From: Aspidapion aeneum
Lineage: Eukaryota > Arthropoda > Insecta > Coleoptera > Brentidae
Length of the DNA: 64,000 nt
Assembly: GCA_963576565.1 (NCBI GenBank)
Contig: OY755046.1
Span: 49,718,786-49,782,785, forward strand
Direction: 5' to 3'
Shown: positions 54,791 to 64,000 of the stretch, in pieces
Position numbering within the stretch: position 1 is the first letter of the stretch
Layout: each line of letters opens with the position of its first letter
Program-made: the position numbers and the translations under genes
The notes under the pieces: generated by a model
What the model saw: the letters and a program-made list of their open reading frames with translations, nothing else
What the model was told of the DNA's origin: nothing
The model's database searches: none

Positions 54791-55098
54791 TAAGGAGTCG
54801 CATTGGCGAAAACGAAAGTTTATTGAAGCTGCGTTTATAATGCAGAATAAAGAAGTTTTCAGTCAACCAAGCACGGACATACCAAACATATGGAAACCAC
54901 TCCTTAAGGAAAACAGGCGTCTTAGGATTAAAAAAGGGGGCGGGCCGTCACACCTGACTGCACACCAAGTAGTATAAGTAGTAGCCTAGAGACTAGATTG
55001 TTTAGTTTACACTTGATAACGGTTAGAGATACTTACTAACCGAAACGTCGTGTTTTAAAATAAATAAAGACAATGGAAGTCCGAAATTTTATTTCTAT
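54791..55098 (+). repeat. Penelope pseudo-LTR unit, copy B (truncated)
   Basis: It starts at TAAGGAGTCGCATTGGCG, so it lacks the first ~100 bp of the unit, then runs to TTTCTAT and joins copy C. Its hammerhead-like fold is at 55009-55053. Confidence 0.9.
55009..55053 (+). ncRNA. Hammerhead-like fold in unit B
   Basis: ACAC, TTGATAA, perfect 6-bp stem GGTTAG/CTAACC, GAA, ACGT, C, GTGT. Identical to the folds in units C and D. Confidence 0.5.
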
Positions 55099-55508
55099 CT
55101 AAAAAGTACCCAATTAGGGGATATTGAAAAATCCGGTTTAGCAGATCATGCATGGTCAAATGATCACAGGATTCAGTGGTCAGAAGCTAAAGTTTTACAT
55201 AAGGAGTCGCATTGGCGAAAACGAAAGTTTATTGAAGCTGCGTATATAATGCAGAATAAAGAAGTTTTCAGTCAACCAAGCACGGACATTCCAAACATAT
55301 GGAAACCACTCCTTAAGGAAAACAGGCGTCTTAGGATTAAAAAAAGGGGGCGGGCCGTCACACCTGACTGCACACCAAGTAGTATAAGTAGTAGCCTAGA
55401 GACTAGATTGTTTAGTTTACACTTGATAACGGTTAGAGATACTTACTAACCGAAACGTCGTGTTTTAAAATAAATAAAGACAATGGAAGTCCGAAATTTT
55501 ATTTCTAT
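55099..55508 (+). repeat. Penelope pseudo-LTR unit, copy C (410 bp)
   Basis: Full unit, from CTAAAAAGTACCCAATTAGG to ATTTTATTTCTAT. It encodes the distal GIY-YIG region in one open frame, with the EAAYIMQN tail holding the expected terminal Asn, and a C-terminal extension to RDTY-stop at about 55449. Ribozyme-like fold 55419-55463, then the next ATG at about 55483. Appears identical to copy D. Confidence 0.95.
55419..55463 (+). ncRNA. Hammerhead-like fold in unit C
   Basis: Same arrangement as unit B. It overlaps the last codons and stop of the GIY-YIG frame. Confidence 0.5.
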
Positions 55509-55918
55509 CTAAAAAGTACCCAATTAGGGGATATTGAAAAATCCGGTTTAGCAGATCATGCATGGTCAAATGATCACAGGATTCAGTGGTCAGAAGCTAA
55601 AGTTTTACATAAGGAGTCGCATTGGCGAAAACGAAAGTTTATTGAAGCTGCGTATATAATGCAGAATAAAGAAGTTTTCAGTCAACCAAGCACGGACATT
55701 CCAAACATATGGAAACCACTCCTTAAGGAAAACAGGCGTCTTAGGATTAAAAAAAGGGGGCGGGCCGTCACACCTGACTGCACACCAAGTAGTATAAGTA
55801 GTAGCCTAGAGACTAGATTGTTTAGTTTACACTTGATAACGGTTAGAGATACTTACTAACCGAAACGTCGTGTTTTAAAATAAATAAAGACAATGGAAGT
55901 CCGAAATTTTATTTCTAT
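55509..55918 (+). repeat. Penelope pseudo-LTR unit, copy D (410 bp)
   Basis: Exact tandem repeat of copy C with a period of 410. It ends at TTTCTAT and passes into unrelated sequence (AAAAACCCATGATAGG) at 55919. Confidence 0.95.
55829..55873 (+). ncRNA. Hammerhead-like fold in unit D
   Basis: ACAC (55829-55832), TTGATAA, GGTTAG hairpin CTAACC, GAAACGTC, GTGT. C at position 10.1 stays unpaired in this model, a departure from the consensus. Confidence 0.5.
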
Positions 55919-56014
55919 AAAAACCCATGATAGGTGTACAATTTTTTTTGAAAAGCAGTATATACATAACCGAACCGAACCACCCCAAATTTTACAAAAT
56001 TCACATTTTTCTAA

Positions 56015-56280
56015 ATAAAATTTTAAAAGCGGCGTGACACAGAAAAATTGATGGCTTTTGACAAAAGTATTTTGGGAACTACTGGGTGTTGTGGTTTTTT
56101 CATAATTTAAAAATTTAGTTGGTTGACACTGCCTGATTGGGAAACAAGGTGTCTGCATCTTAACAAAGGGAGGAGATTTTTGCTCGGTGCAGTAAATTTA
56201 AAAATAAGGCATGTTTAAAATTAAAGCAATCCATAGTTAAGAAAGGAAATTTTAAAAGTCGGTGCGATGGGCCCTTGGTT
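56015..56280 (-). repeat. Inverted copy of the 38893-39110 repeat
   Basis: TACTGGGTGTTGTGGTTTTT, AAATAAGGCATG and CATAGTTAAGAAAGGAAATT are the reverse complement of the 39-kb copy. This copy has about 55 extra bp at 56118-56173. Confidence 0.75.
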
Positions 56281-56323
56281 GATTGAAACTTGCGATTTTG
56301 TTCGTTTCAGTGTCTAATATGAA

Positions 56324-56826
56324 TTTTTACACCAGTATTTACTAAAGGGTCTACAGTGCTCAGTGCTACAATCCTACGTCTGCAAGTCTAGATTTTGTTT
56401 GAAGGTTTAACTTATTTTTCCCGTGAATTCAACAGTTATTAATATTTATATAAATTGTTCATAAAAACCTTGCGATATGGGTCATCTTTTTTCGTTGTAA
56501 CATGGACATTATTTCCACACAGAAATAAACAATAAGAATATAATATGTTGCGTTAAAAATGATAACCTCCAAACGTAACTAGGAGATATCCAATAAAAAC
56601 CGTGTAAGTCAGTGTCAGCTGTCCGTTATATTTTACCTGTTAATTTTATAGACAACTTAGCGATGATTAAACCGATGTTAAGTTGTTTTGCTGGATGTGT
56701 AATTGAAAACGGATTCTAATATATCTTGTGCATTTTACAATATTTAAATATTGATACGTATTAAATACGGTAATGCATCTACAGACATAGTTTTAAGTCA
56801 TTTATTTATTATTTAGCTTGAAAATT
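56324..56826 (+). repeat. 0.5-kb interspersed repeat, inverted relative to 30130-30663
   Basis: Begins ACACCAGTATTTACTAAAGG and ends TTATTTATTATTTAGCTTG. It lacks the 41-bp insertion of the 30-kb copy. Confidence 0.8.
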
Positions 56827-57849
56827 TTTACATACAAGTTTTTTATTAATCATGGATTATTTCCATTGTTTTTCGAACTTTATTTGTGCTACAATTTGAG
56901 ACTATTTTTAATGGGAATGCTATGACTGCACGGACTAAATTTCCAAAAAATGACACTTCGATACAAATTTTTTATGTGGTTTTTCTTATTATTTCTAAAG
57001 TTAATTTAAATTTATATGAGAAGAAACTCATTGAGAAATGCTTACTATCATATTGCACATTAGGGTGAACCGAATCTGTGCAGTTATTTGACCTGTAAGT
57101 ATTAAAAAAATAAACTTAAACCGGTCAGTATCAAGTCTATACACCTGATACTTAAAACCGGTCTAAAACCCTAAGTTTTAAGGCCTTAGTAAATGCTGGT
57201 GGTAAAGTTTAGGCATATAGAACTTATAGGACTTGATACTGTAAAATAAAAAAGACTCATTGGAAGTAAAATAATGTCTAGCAGTATATTGACATCTACG
57301 CTTGTGCAGTTGTGGCGTAAAATATGGCAGACTTTAATAAGAATTCTGCTGGACTTTATTAGTGCACAAAAAAGTCATGCAGTATTTATGTAACTTGGTG
57401 TTTAAAACCGGTGTTATTTTTTAAAGAAACCAATTATTTGTTTTGGTTTTCGTAGAGCGCCATGCACGAACCCAAAGAATGTTTCACTTTGCAACAAATC
57501 GCCGCACGAGTAACTGCATTGTTTTGTGCTAAAAAGAAATCAGGCACGTGCCAAAGAAATTGTGAAATCCAGCGCTGGGAAACGACAGAAAAAAGAAATA
57601 AGGTAAATAATTTTATAATGGCCTGCTGCCAAAATTTCCGTTGTTGTTTTCCTTTATGAATTCCCGAGGGGGGTGAAGTTGATAAAAAAAATGTACGTTT
57701 TTCGAAATTTCATTTCGCTTGAAAATATTCAGTTGGTCTTATTTTGACAGTTTGTTGAAATTTGTCAGCCACGCTGTAACTGTTTTAACTAACCATTTTG
57801 CATTCTATGTTTGTTTTCTTTTGGGGAAGTGTTTCGTTTTTTTTGTTCT
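56827..57849. other. AT-rich spacer, nothing recognised
   Basis: Frames at 56886-57068 and 57462-57659 lack motifs. CCTTAGTAAATGCTGGTGGT at 57183 resembles the end of the 56324 repeat. Confidence 0.4.
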
Positions 57850-58745
57850 TAATGTCTTAGAAAGAAAATAATTTGAAAAGAGAATCCCATCGTGATTTCT
57901 GTACGATAATGACATACATATTGCTCTTCCGAAAGTTTATAATCATCTAAGTTAAAGGTATTTCTTGCTTGCAACCCATTATTTCCATCCCTGTCAACCA
58001 GCAAATGGTCTATTAAAACAGGTACAATGTCTCCATTTAAGAAGGAAACTAAAGGGTGCATGCTTTTACCAAATACAACGTTGCGTCTGGTATAACGGCA
58101 CGGGCCTGGCCTTAAGGCAAATTCCATCCATAAAACGAATAAGTATATGACCCATATAGATGGCGCTGAATCCTGACCTAACGAAGCATGACGTCTCTCA
58201 TGATGGTAAAATAAGCCTGAGCGTTAAACATGGATTCTTAAAAGAGCCAATATCCACCCCCAAACATTTACAGAAAATCTTCCGGCTAGGTCTTCGTTTC
58301 CCAAAATACATTTTTGTTGGTAGCGCGTTCTTGGTGGCCGATAAACCAAAATTTGTTTTCGATCACTGTGTGATTGAAATATCTTTTCATCTATGAACAC
58401 CACACGTCGCCAAAAGTCTTTATTTTCCAAGAATAATTGGGCAGTTTGTTTTTTTTTCTGCATTTAAAATTTTTTTTTGCTTAATCTGGAACGCCTTATT
58501 CTCCTTCGACTCCTTGTAAGTGAATTAGGAAAATCAAAGGCAATTCTTGCTTCACAGGCGTTGCAAAAAGGATATTCTTCTAAAAATTCTATTAGTTACT
58601 AATCTTCTGGGAGCGTGGTGATTTTGGTCAACCCAGTACCTTGCTTTTCAAACATTTCCCTCTTCTTCATATTTTCTTTTGAGTCGCACAATCGTCGATT
58701 TGTTTCGTCTATTGTAAGCGGCTACTTGACGCACCGGCATCTAAT
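57850..58745 (-). pseudogene. Tc1-type transposase relic
   Basis: Minus-strand reading from 58745: ETNRRLCDSKENMKKREMFEKQGTG then KITTLPED, the helix-turn-helix with its GRPKITT-like hinge. FLEEYPFCNACEARIAFDFP and SRRRIRRSRLS form the second HTH. Then come FLENKDFWRRVVFIDEKIFQ with the IDEK box (first catalytic Asp) and VYRPPRTRYQQKCI, FSVNVWGWI (WG box). A decayed part with IYMGHILIRFMDGICL follows, in which the second and third acidic boxes are not legible. Stops and frameshifts throughout. The layout is that of insect Tc1-like elements. A fragment of the same gene lies at 10395-10545. Confidence 0.85.
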
Positions 58746-59457
58746 TTAGCCAAAATTTAGGCTTTTAGTCTATGGACAAATCGGCCTAAAAGGGGGTTTC
58801 GTGTGAAAGTCGTGCCAACTTTTTGCCGATAAGCCAAGTTTCTTAAGGGCACTCCGCAGATCAGGTTTTGACTTGTTGTCATTCTGGTAAATGCGTTTTT
58901 TTAAAGATATGGCCCCCACCACTTTTTTTTTGCACGATACTTTTTAAAACGATGTATCTTTTTTAAAAATAGTCGTAGAGGGTTGCAAAAAATTGCAAAT
59001 GAATCAGTAAATACCCACAATAAAATAACTTTCTATAATATTTTTCAAAATTTTGCTTCGGTTTTTTAGAAAAAAACTAAAATAACTGAATTTTTACTTT
59101 TTTTGTATAGCTAGTAAAGTTTAACCTATATTTTTAATAACACCAAAGCAAAATTAAAAAAAAAAAGTTTAAATAAAATATATATATTATAGAATAAACA
59201 TTTTTCTTTAATTTGGTGGATATAGGTCTTATATAGATGTATATTTTATATTTGTTTCAATAGAAAAAACAATTTGTTGTCACCAAAACGAGTACGCGGA
59301 TGCCTATAAGGCGGCGCGCGGCGTTGCGCAGCTAAGGCGTTTAGTAAAACAGATGATTTCTATTATAATTTTTATCTTTGTTTGATGGACATTATCAAAC
59401 AACGTTGTTATTGTTATTTTTGAAAATGAATATCAATCGACGAAAGTTTTTACAATA

Positions 59458-59770
59458 TAGTGCAGGTGCTAGAGGTAGTTGAGTATGCAAAATATGAGGA
59501 CCGCAATTTGACATTGGATCCTAGCTGAGAATAGGTCACAGACTAACGATTTGGATGTTGCCGGGCAAGTTTTTGGTCCAACTTTTTTATCCCCCCTCCT
59601 TATATATAGTCGTGTTCGAATTTGTAAAAATTTAACTAAGTTGACGCCCTAAAGACACAATGACATAGAAATGGATCAAAAATGTGTAAAATCTAATTTT
59701 AAAATAAAATTATATTAGTTTTTTAAATTTTAACTGCAAAATCCTCCAAAACACCCCAGACTCCCTAAAT
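59458..59770. repeat. One-arm copy of the 26731-27349 foldback MITE
   Basis: TAGTGCAGGTGCTAGAGGTA, TGCAAAATATGAGGACCGCA and AGTCGTGTTCGAATTT match the left arm and part of the interior of the 26.7-kb element. The right arm is absent. Confidence 0.85.
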
Positions 59771-59799
59771 CCTGAAATTTTTAGATTTTTTTTACATTT

Positions 59800-60740
59800 T
59801 CTTAAAAACTAAGCTTAGGGAAAAATATGTACTAATCTTTATTGTAGACCATAAAATTTCCTTTTCAACAATGTATAAGTCAGTGGGGTACGACTAATAA
59901 CCAACTCTCCGCGGCGGCGGCGGTGTCCGTTTAAAAACAAATAAAATAAAATAATAAATAAATTTAAAAAAGAAACATGTTTATTACAGGTTTTACCCAA
60001 TTTTCTTAGAAACCGAGCTCTATATCAAAAAATATAACACATACTTTGTTGTAGACAATAAAATTGCCTTTTAAATGATGTATAATAAGGCAATGGTAGT
60101 TTTACCTATAACAATTTAGGGGCGTCCGTAAATAAAATCAATTTTGAAAAATGACTAAATTTATCAAGTTTTATTTAATTTTCCCAAAAATTAAGCTTTT
60201 TGGAAAAATATTATTTGGCCGTTTATTGTAGAAAATAAAATTTCCTTTTTAACAATGTATTAGTCAGTGGGGTCAGGCTAATTACAAAGTCTCCAGCGGC
60301 GTCCGTTTATTAAGAAAATATAAAAAAATTAAAGAACAACATAGATTTTACCCGATTATCTTAAAAACCAAGATCTCTCTCAAAAATTGTGACCTATAGT
60401 CGATTGTAGACAATAAAATGTCCCTTTAAACGTGTATAATAATGTAGGATTCATCTTCAGATTAAAACTTCAGAGGCCTGTGCAACTTAAATCAATTTTT
60501 ACAAATCACCAAACAAATTAATTCTGTTACAGGTTTTTTCCAATTTTCTCAAAAACTAAGCTCAATTCACAAAAATGTGTTATATACTTTAATGTAGGAA
60601 ATAAAATTTTCTTTTTAAAAATGTGTAAGTCAGTGGGGTTTAGCTAATGACAAACCCTTTAGCGACGTCAGTATATGGAACTCAATTAAAAAATAAAATA
60701 AATAAAATCATTTTTGTCACATGTTTCACCAGATTTTTTT
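59800..60740. repeat. Satellite of ~180-bp units arranged as dimers
   Basis: Five units are anchored by TGTAGACAATAAAATTTCCT-like words at 59843, 60050, 60227, 60405 and 60593. Units 1, 3 and 5 continue TGTATAAGTCAGTGGGGT, while units 2 and 4 continue TGTATAATAA and lack that word. The higher-order period is therefore about 370-385 bp. GGCGTCCGT(T)TA words recur between units. Confidence 0.85.
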
Positions 60741-61501
60741 TTCGAATATTGAAATTTTTTTTTTTTTAATAAGTATTTTTTTAATACATTTTAAAGCAAG
60801 TAATTTAAACTTTGTTGTATTGAAATCGGATACAATTTGTTTTTAAATATGCTTTTCCGCCATATTGAATTCGCCATGTTTAAAAAAAAGCGCGATTATC
60901 ACAATGACAATAAGTCAAAACCTGATCTGCTAGGTATGTTAAACAAATTTAAGTTACTTCCAAAAAGTTCTTATGGTTTTCATTAAAACCATAATTTTTA
61001 AATTTACCTCAAGTAACCCTATTTTTTCCAGTTATTTGGAAATAACTTAAAAACTAATTAACGCATTCAAATATTTAAACCAGATTTGAATAAAGAATCA
61101 AAACAGCTATCTTTTTTATATATTTTTTTTCTAGCTCTAATAGTTTTATAAATAAAATAAAGAAAATAAAAAAAAAATTATCTTTTTTTTAAATTTTTTT
61201 TGATTTTTTTGACAAATACAAAAAAATACATATTTTCTGACTAATGCATTTTTAAATACATTACAAAGCAAGTATTTTAAACTTTGTTCCAAGAAAATCG
61301 GATAAGAAATAAAAAAGTTACAATTTTTTTAAAGATCCGCCTTTCCGCCATTTTGAATCCGCCATATCTTTCAAAAAACGCATTTACCAGAGTGACAACA
61401 AGTCAAAACCTGATATATGGGATGCTCTTAACAAAGATAGCTTATCAGCAGGAAGTTGGCACGACTTGCACACGAAACTTGATTTGTCCATAGACTATTT
61501 A

Positions 61502-62229
61502 TCAAATTGTGTACAATTTTAAATTTTAACCAAAGTTATAGCCGATTACGAAGAATAATGTACGACTCTTGAAAATAAAAAAGTTTAAATGTGTTTTTGA
61601 GCATGTTGTTAGCGACTGACGAAACTGCATTTCCCATGTATTTAATTTATATTGTGCTTTTGAGAAACTATAGCTATTTTCTAACCTTAAAATGAAATAC
61701 TAAGTCTAAGTAAGTACTTGACTTTGTTTCTTTAACTTATCGCCTTGCCAAAAGAGTTAGACGCTTCTTCCAAAAAGACAAAATATCACAGGCGAAGTCC
61801 GGAAAATGGGTTAAACTTATTTTTGGTGAAAGATTGGAAGTGTATTCTAGACATTAACAAACATCTAAGGGATTAGGTACCCAAAAGAAAAAACGGTTGA
61901 TAGAAAAACTGGTGGGGAGTCCTAAAAGTGTCACACACTACTTTGGTAGCGCATAATAGTGCTTTCTTAGACTAAATGAGATTTTGTTAGCCTACTTTTT
62001 TTACTAACAATTGCAATTCTGTTAGTCTGTAAAATGTTTCAGTACAAAGAAGCTTTTTAAAAAAATATAAAAAAATTCATGTTTATGAAATTATAAACAG
62101 AATTTATCACCCTACCGAATAAAGTAACAACAAAAAGAGTCATTTTGAGAATACATATTTTTGGTTTTTGCAGGTATATGTATTAATAGCTTGTAAAATA
62201 TAGTGAAGTAGCAGTGAGAATACGGTTCT
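61502..62229. other. AT-rich spacer, nothing recognised
   Basis: No motif-bearing frames or repeats. Confidence 0.35.
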
Positions 62230-63000
62230 CTTTAAAGATTTGTAGGCACGAATCCGATGGTTTTTACTTAAAAATTATTCGCAGGATTCGTTTCTGTGAG
62301 ACCAAGGCTCTTCCTGTTAACCTTTCTAAAGATTGACCCCACAATACTATACTGTAACTGATATTGGAATGTATGTTGGCGAAATATGCAGTTAGCAATG
62401 TCGACCTGGCTAGAGAGTTTTTTAAACATGTTGTTATGGCATAGGTGTTTTTGTCAATTTTAGAGCACAATTGATCTATATGTTCACTAAAGTTTAGATG
62501 TGTATCAAATGTAATAACTAGAAGCTGAGCGGTTTCGGGAAATACAATCGGGACATTGCCAAAACTTGTTACAATTTCCAATGGTTAGCTGTTCTTGGTT
62601 TTAAACTCCAAACTTGTTGAAAGAATTCCAATCTGAAAATTTGTATAAAACAAGATTTAATTATTCCGTGGTTTCTTTTTAATTTTTATCATGGATAATA
62701 ATTGCAGTATCATCAGCGTACACAAAGATAATTCCAATCTGGATATGTTCATGGAGGTCATTAACAAACATTAAAAATATTAGAGGTTCTAAAATACTTT
62801 CCTGGGGCGTGCCTATTTCAGAATCATAAGTATTGGATAATTTGTCACTGATTTTTAATTTGAACATTTTTCCCTTGATCACGGAAGCTAGAGTCTCTGT
62901 ATGTTAACATATTTGGATCCAAATATGTCAACATACAGGGACTCTAACGGAAGCTAGCCATTTTGTTTTTGAACAATCGTTAAAACTTGTTTACAGTTAA
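62230..63000 (-). pseudogene. Jockey-type LINE RT relic, split by a micro-MITE
   Basis: On the minus strand KWLASVIKGKMFKLKISDKLS leads to IGTPQESILEPLIFLMFVNDL (altered GVPQGS-LGPLLF--YINDL) and IIFVYADDTAIIIHD, the intact catalytic YADD box. After decay, the reading resumes with VTSFGNVPIVFPETAQLLVITFDTHLNFSEHIDQL, then STLLTAYFANIHSNISYSIVLWGQSL and LVSQKRILRIIFK. The type matches the 4412-5577 insertion. A 58-bp palindrome interrupts the codons between KWLAS and VIKGK (62889-62946). Removing it and one copy of its 8-bp duplication restores the frame. Confidence 0.85.
62889..62946. mobile_element. 58-bp palindromic micro-MITE, TSD ACGGAAGC
   Basis: TAGAGTCTCTGTATGTTAAC followed by ATATTTGG is mirrored around the central GGATCC-like axis by the right arm, whose reverse complement starts TAGAGTCCCTGTATGTTGAC. 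ACGGAAGC is at 62881-62888 and 62947-62954. TAGAG ends and 8-bp duplication fit hAT. The terminus matches that of the 32755-35087 element (TAGAGACCCTGTATGTATGA). Confidence 0.85.
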
Positions 63001-63099
63001 GGGTATGAACTGTTTTATCAAATAAAAAGTGCTCGATTTTTATTTTATTTTTTGTAAAAAAAAAGTACGTTTTATAACTGTCCCATTATGTAAGCTTAA

Positions 63100-63713
63100 A
63101 GGCCGCTTGACATTGAGCAATAACTTGCAAGGTCAAAAGATGGCAAGCAATGATACTTGCAGGTCCATTGACAATGTGCAAGTCTATTTTATTTGCATAA
63201 CTTTGCCAACCACAGCTAAAATAGGAAACTTTCAGCTGGAAAATGTAAACAAACAGCATATTTGTTTGAGACGGTTAGTGCACCATTCTGTCTATCTGTA
63301 CAAACTTCTTAAATGGAATACGCTTAAAGTATATAACCTTAAATATCTTGTTTTGTTTTTACAGTTTTATTTTGATTTCTTTTTCCATGGTTTTAATTTA
63401 AATAATTTTGTCTGTTAAATATAAACATAAAAATAAATAGAGCTAATTAAAAAAAAGTGATCAGCGCATCCAGCTATTGATTAATTACTGTAGCTTGTTT
63501 GCTCTGGGATGATGGAAAAGAAAAAGCGCAAAGACGATGGTGGGTCAAATATGTAGGAAAACAAAAGTAACTAGATTTGTCACCAGAATTCCCTAGAGTT
63601 GCAGGCCTTTCAGCAATAGAAATCGCCCCAGACCGAAAAATGCGCATGTCGAAAACAGAGTTTTTTGCAATTTGCAATGCAATGCAAGTCAAATTGCTCC
63701 ATGTCAAGCGGGT
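63100..63713. mobile_element. Inverted-repeat element flanked by TTAA
   Basis: Left AGGCCGCTTGACATTGAGCA and right (reverse complement) ACCCGCTTGACATGGAGCAA are inverted. TTAA precedes the left end (63096-63099) and follows the right end (63714-63717). TTAA is the target of piggyBac-like elements, but it is also a common word in this AT-rich DNA. No transposase reading. TTGCAA/TTGCATTGCA words lie subterminally. Confidence 0.6.
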
Positions 63714-63717
63714 TTAA

Positions 63718-64000
63718 GAATCGACTTCCAAAGTGCAAGGAAAAATGTGGGTGAGTTGCAGTTTTCCGCCTTCAAGACTTTTAGAATAATGAGGTGTCCG
63801 TGTAAATCTATTTTCTAGTTGGTGCAACGCCGAAGTCTGTGAATTTTCGAATAACATTGAAATACTTGGAATGGAAAAGCGCGCTGATCGGGTTTGCATC
63901 AAAAACATTTTGTTATAACGAAATAACGACTATTATACATTATTCGTTGTCACAAATAATATAGGAAGAACAAAAGCACTTTCCTATTCCCGATTTTCGC
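63718..64000. other. Terminal spacer, nothing recognised
   Basis: A 64-codon minus-strand frame lacks motifs. Confidence 0.35.

Larger units (their letters stand above)
58770..61501. mobile_element. 2.7-kb inverted-repeat element with satellite-like interior
   Basis: 58770-58920 (AGTCTATGGACAAATC, GTCGTGCCAACTT, ATCAGGTTTTGACTTGTTGT, GGTAAATGCG) is inverted at 61345-61501. A second, internal copy of the right end is at 60870-60945. Between are a one-arm MITE copy (59458-59770) and a dimeric satellite (59800-60740). No transposase reading. Confidence 0.75.

Noticed and set aside
55249..55859. Two identical 66-codon frames as independent small genes
   Set aside because: They are the distal GIY-YIG region of the Penelope protein, read from internal methionines in tandem units C and D.
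63029..63418. 129-codon plus-strand frame
   Set aside because: No recognisable motif, composition typical of AT-rich noise, and it runs across the border of an inverted-repeat element.

Overview
The window reads as a gene-poor, AT-rich stretch of an arthropod genome, most likely an insect and possibly a beetle. I found no convincing host protein-coding gene. This rests on the kinds of mobile elements present (Jockey-, RTE- and I/R1-type LINEs, mariner and Tc1 relics, hAT, PIF/Harbinger and TTAA-flanked elements, Penelope-like elements), MITEs with a TACAGGG-type end, and a telomere-like CCTAA-containing decamer array. Nearly all the sequence that can be identified is transposon debris, much of it nested. 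Many insertions can be placed exactly because their target-site duplications (TSDs) survive.

Layout. 0-6 kb: rearranged LINE 3' ends, a 20-bp minisatellite split by a MITE, and an RTE relic interrupted by a 5'-truncated Jockey-type LINE with TSD GATAG. 6-13 kb: MITEs, a GC-rich terminal-repeat element, an AACCTAACCC array, foldbacks and transposase scraps. 13-25 kb: an internally deleted hAT element with TSD ATTGGCTG, a foldback of about 0.94 kb, an RNase H-bearing LINE relic with a 13-bp TSD, a short satellite, a tRNA-like sequence and a mariner transposase relic. 25-36 kb: a 3.9-kb inverted-repeat composite with nested elements, members of a CAGTGGCGTAT hAT MITE family, and a 2.3-kb element with TSD GCTGAGTG that contains RTE and Harbinger debris. 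36-46 kb: an RTE endonuclease relic, an orphan mobile-element domain, a Harbinger derivative (TSD TAA), a TTAA-flanked piggyBac-like element holding a Penelope fragment, and a 68-bp palindromic micro-MITE. 46-52 kb: a tRNA-like sequence, LINE relics and interspersed repeats.

The most notable locus is 52.1-55.9 kb. It is a young Penelope-like retroelement with an uninterrupted 749-codon reading frame (reverse transcriptase plus the start of a GIY-YIG domain). It is flanked by tandem 'pseudo-LTR' units that carry the missing end of the GIY-YIG domain, the 3' end, a hammerhead-ribozyme-like fold and the first codons of the next copy. An inverted copy of the 5' end sits directly behind the main frame. 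56-64 kb holds a Tc1-type relic, an inverted-repeat element whose interior is a dimeric satellite, and a Jockey-type relic split by a 58-bp palindromic micro-MITE.

The elements are related by nesting and shared repeat families. Only the Penelope-like copy looks recent enough to have moved lately. All family assignments come from reading the sequence; no database search was possible.
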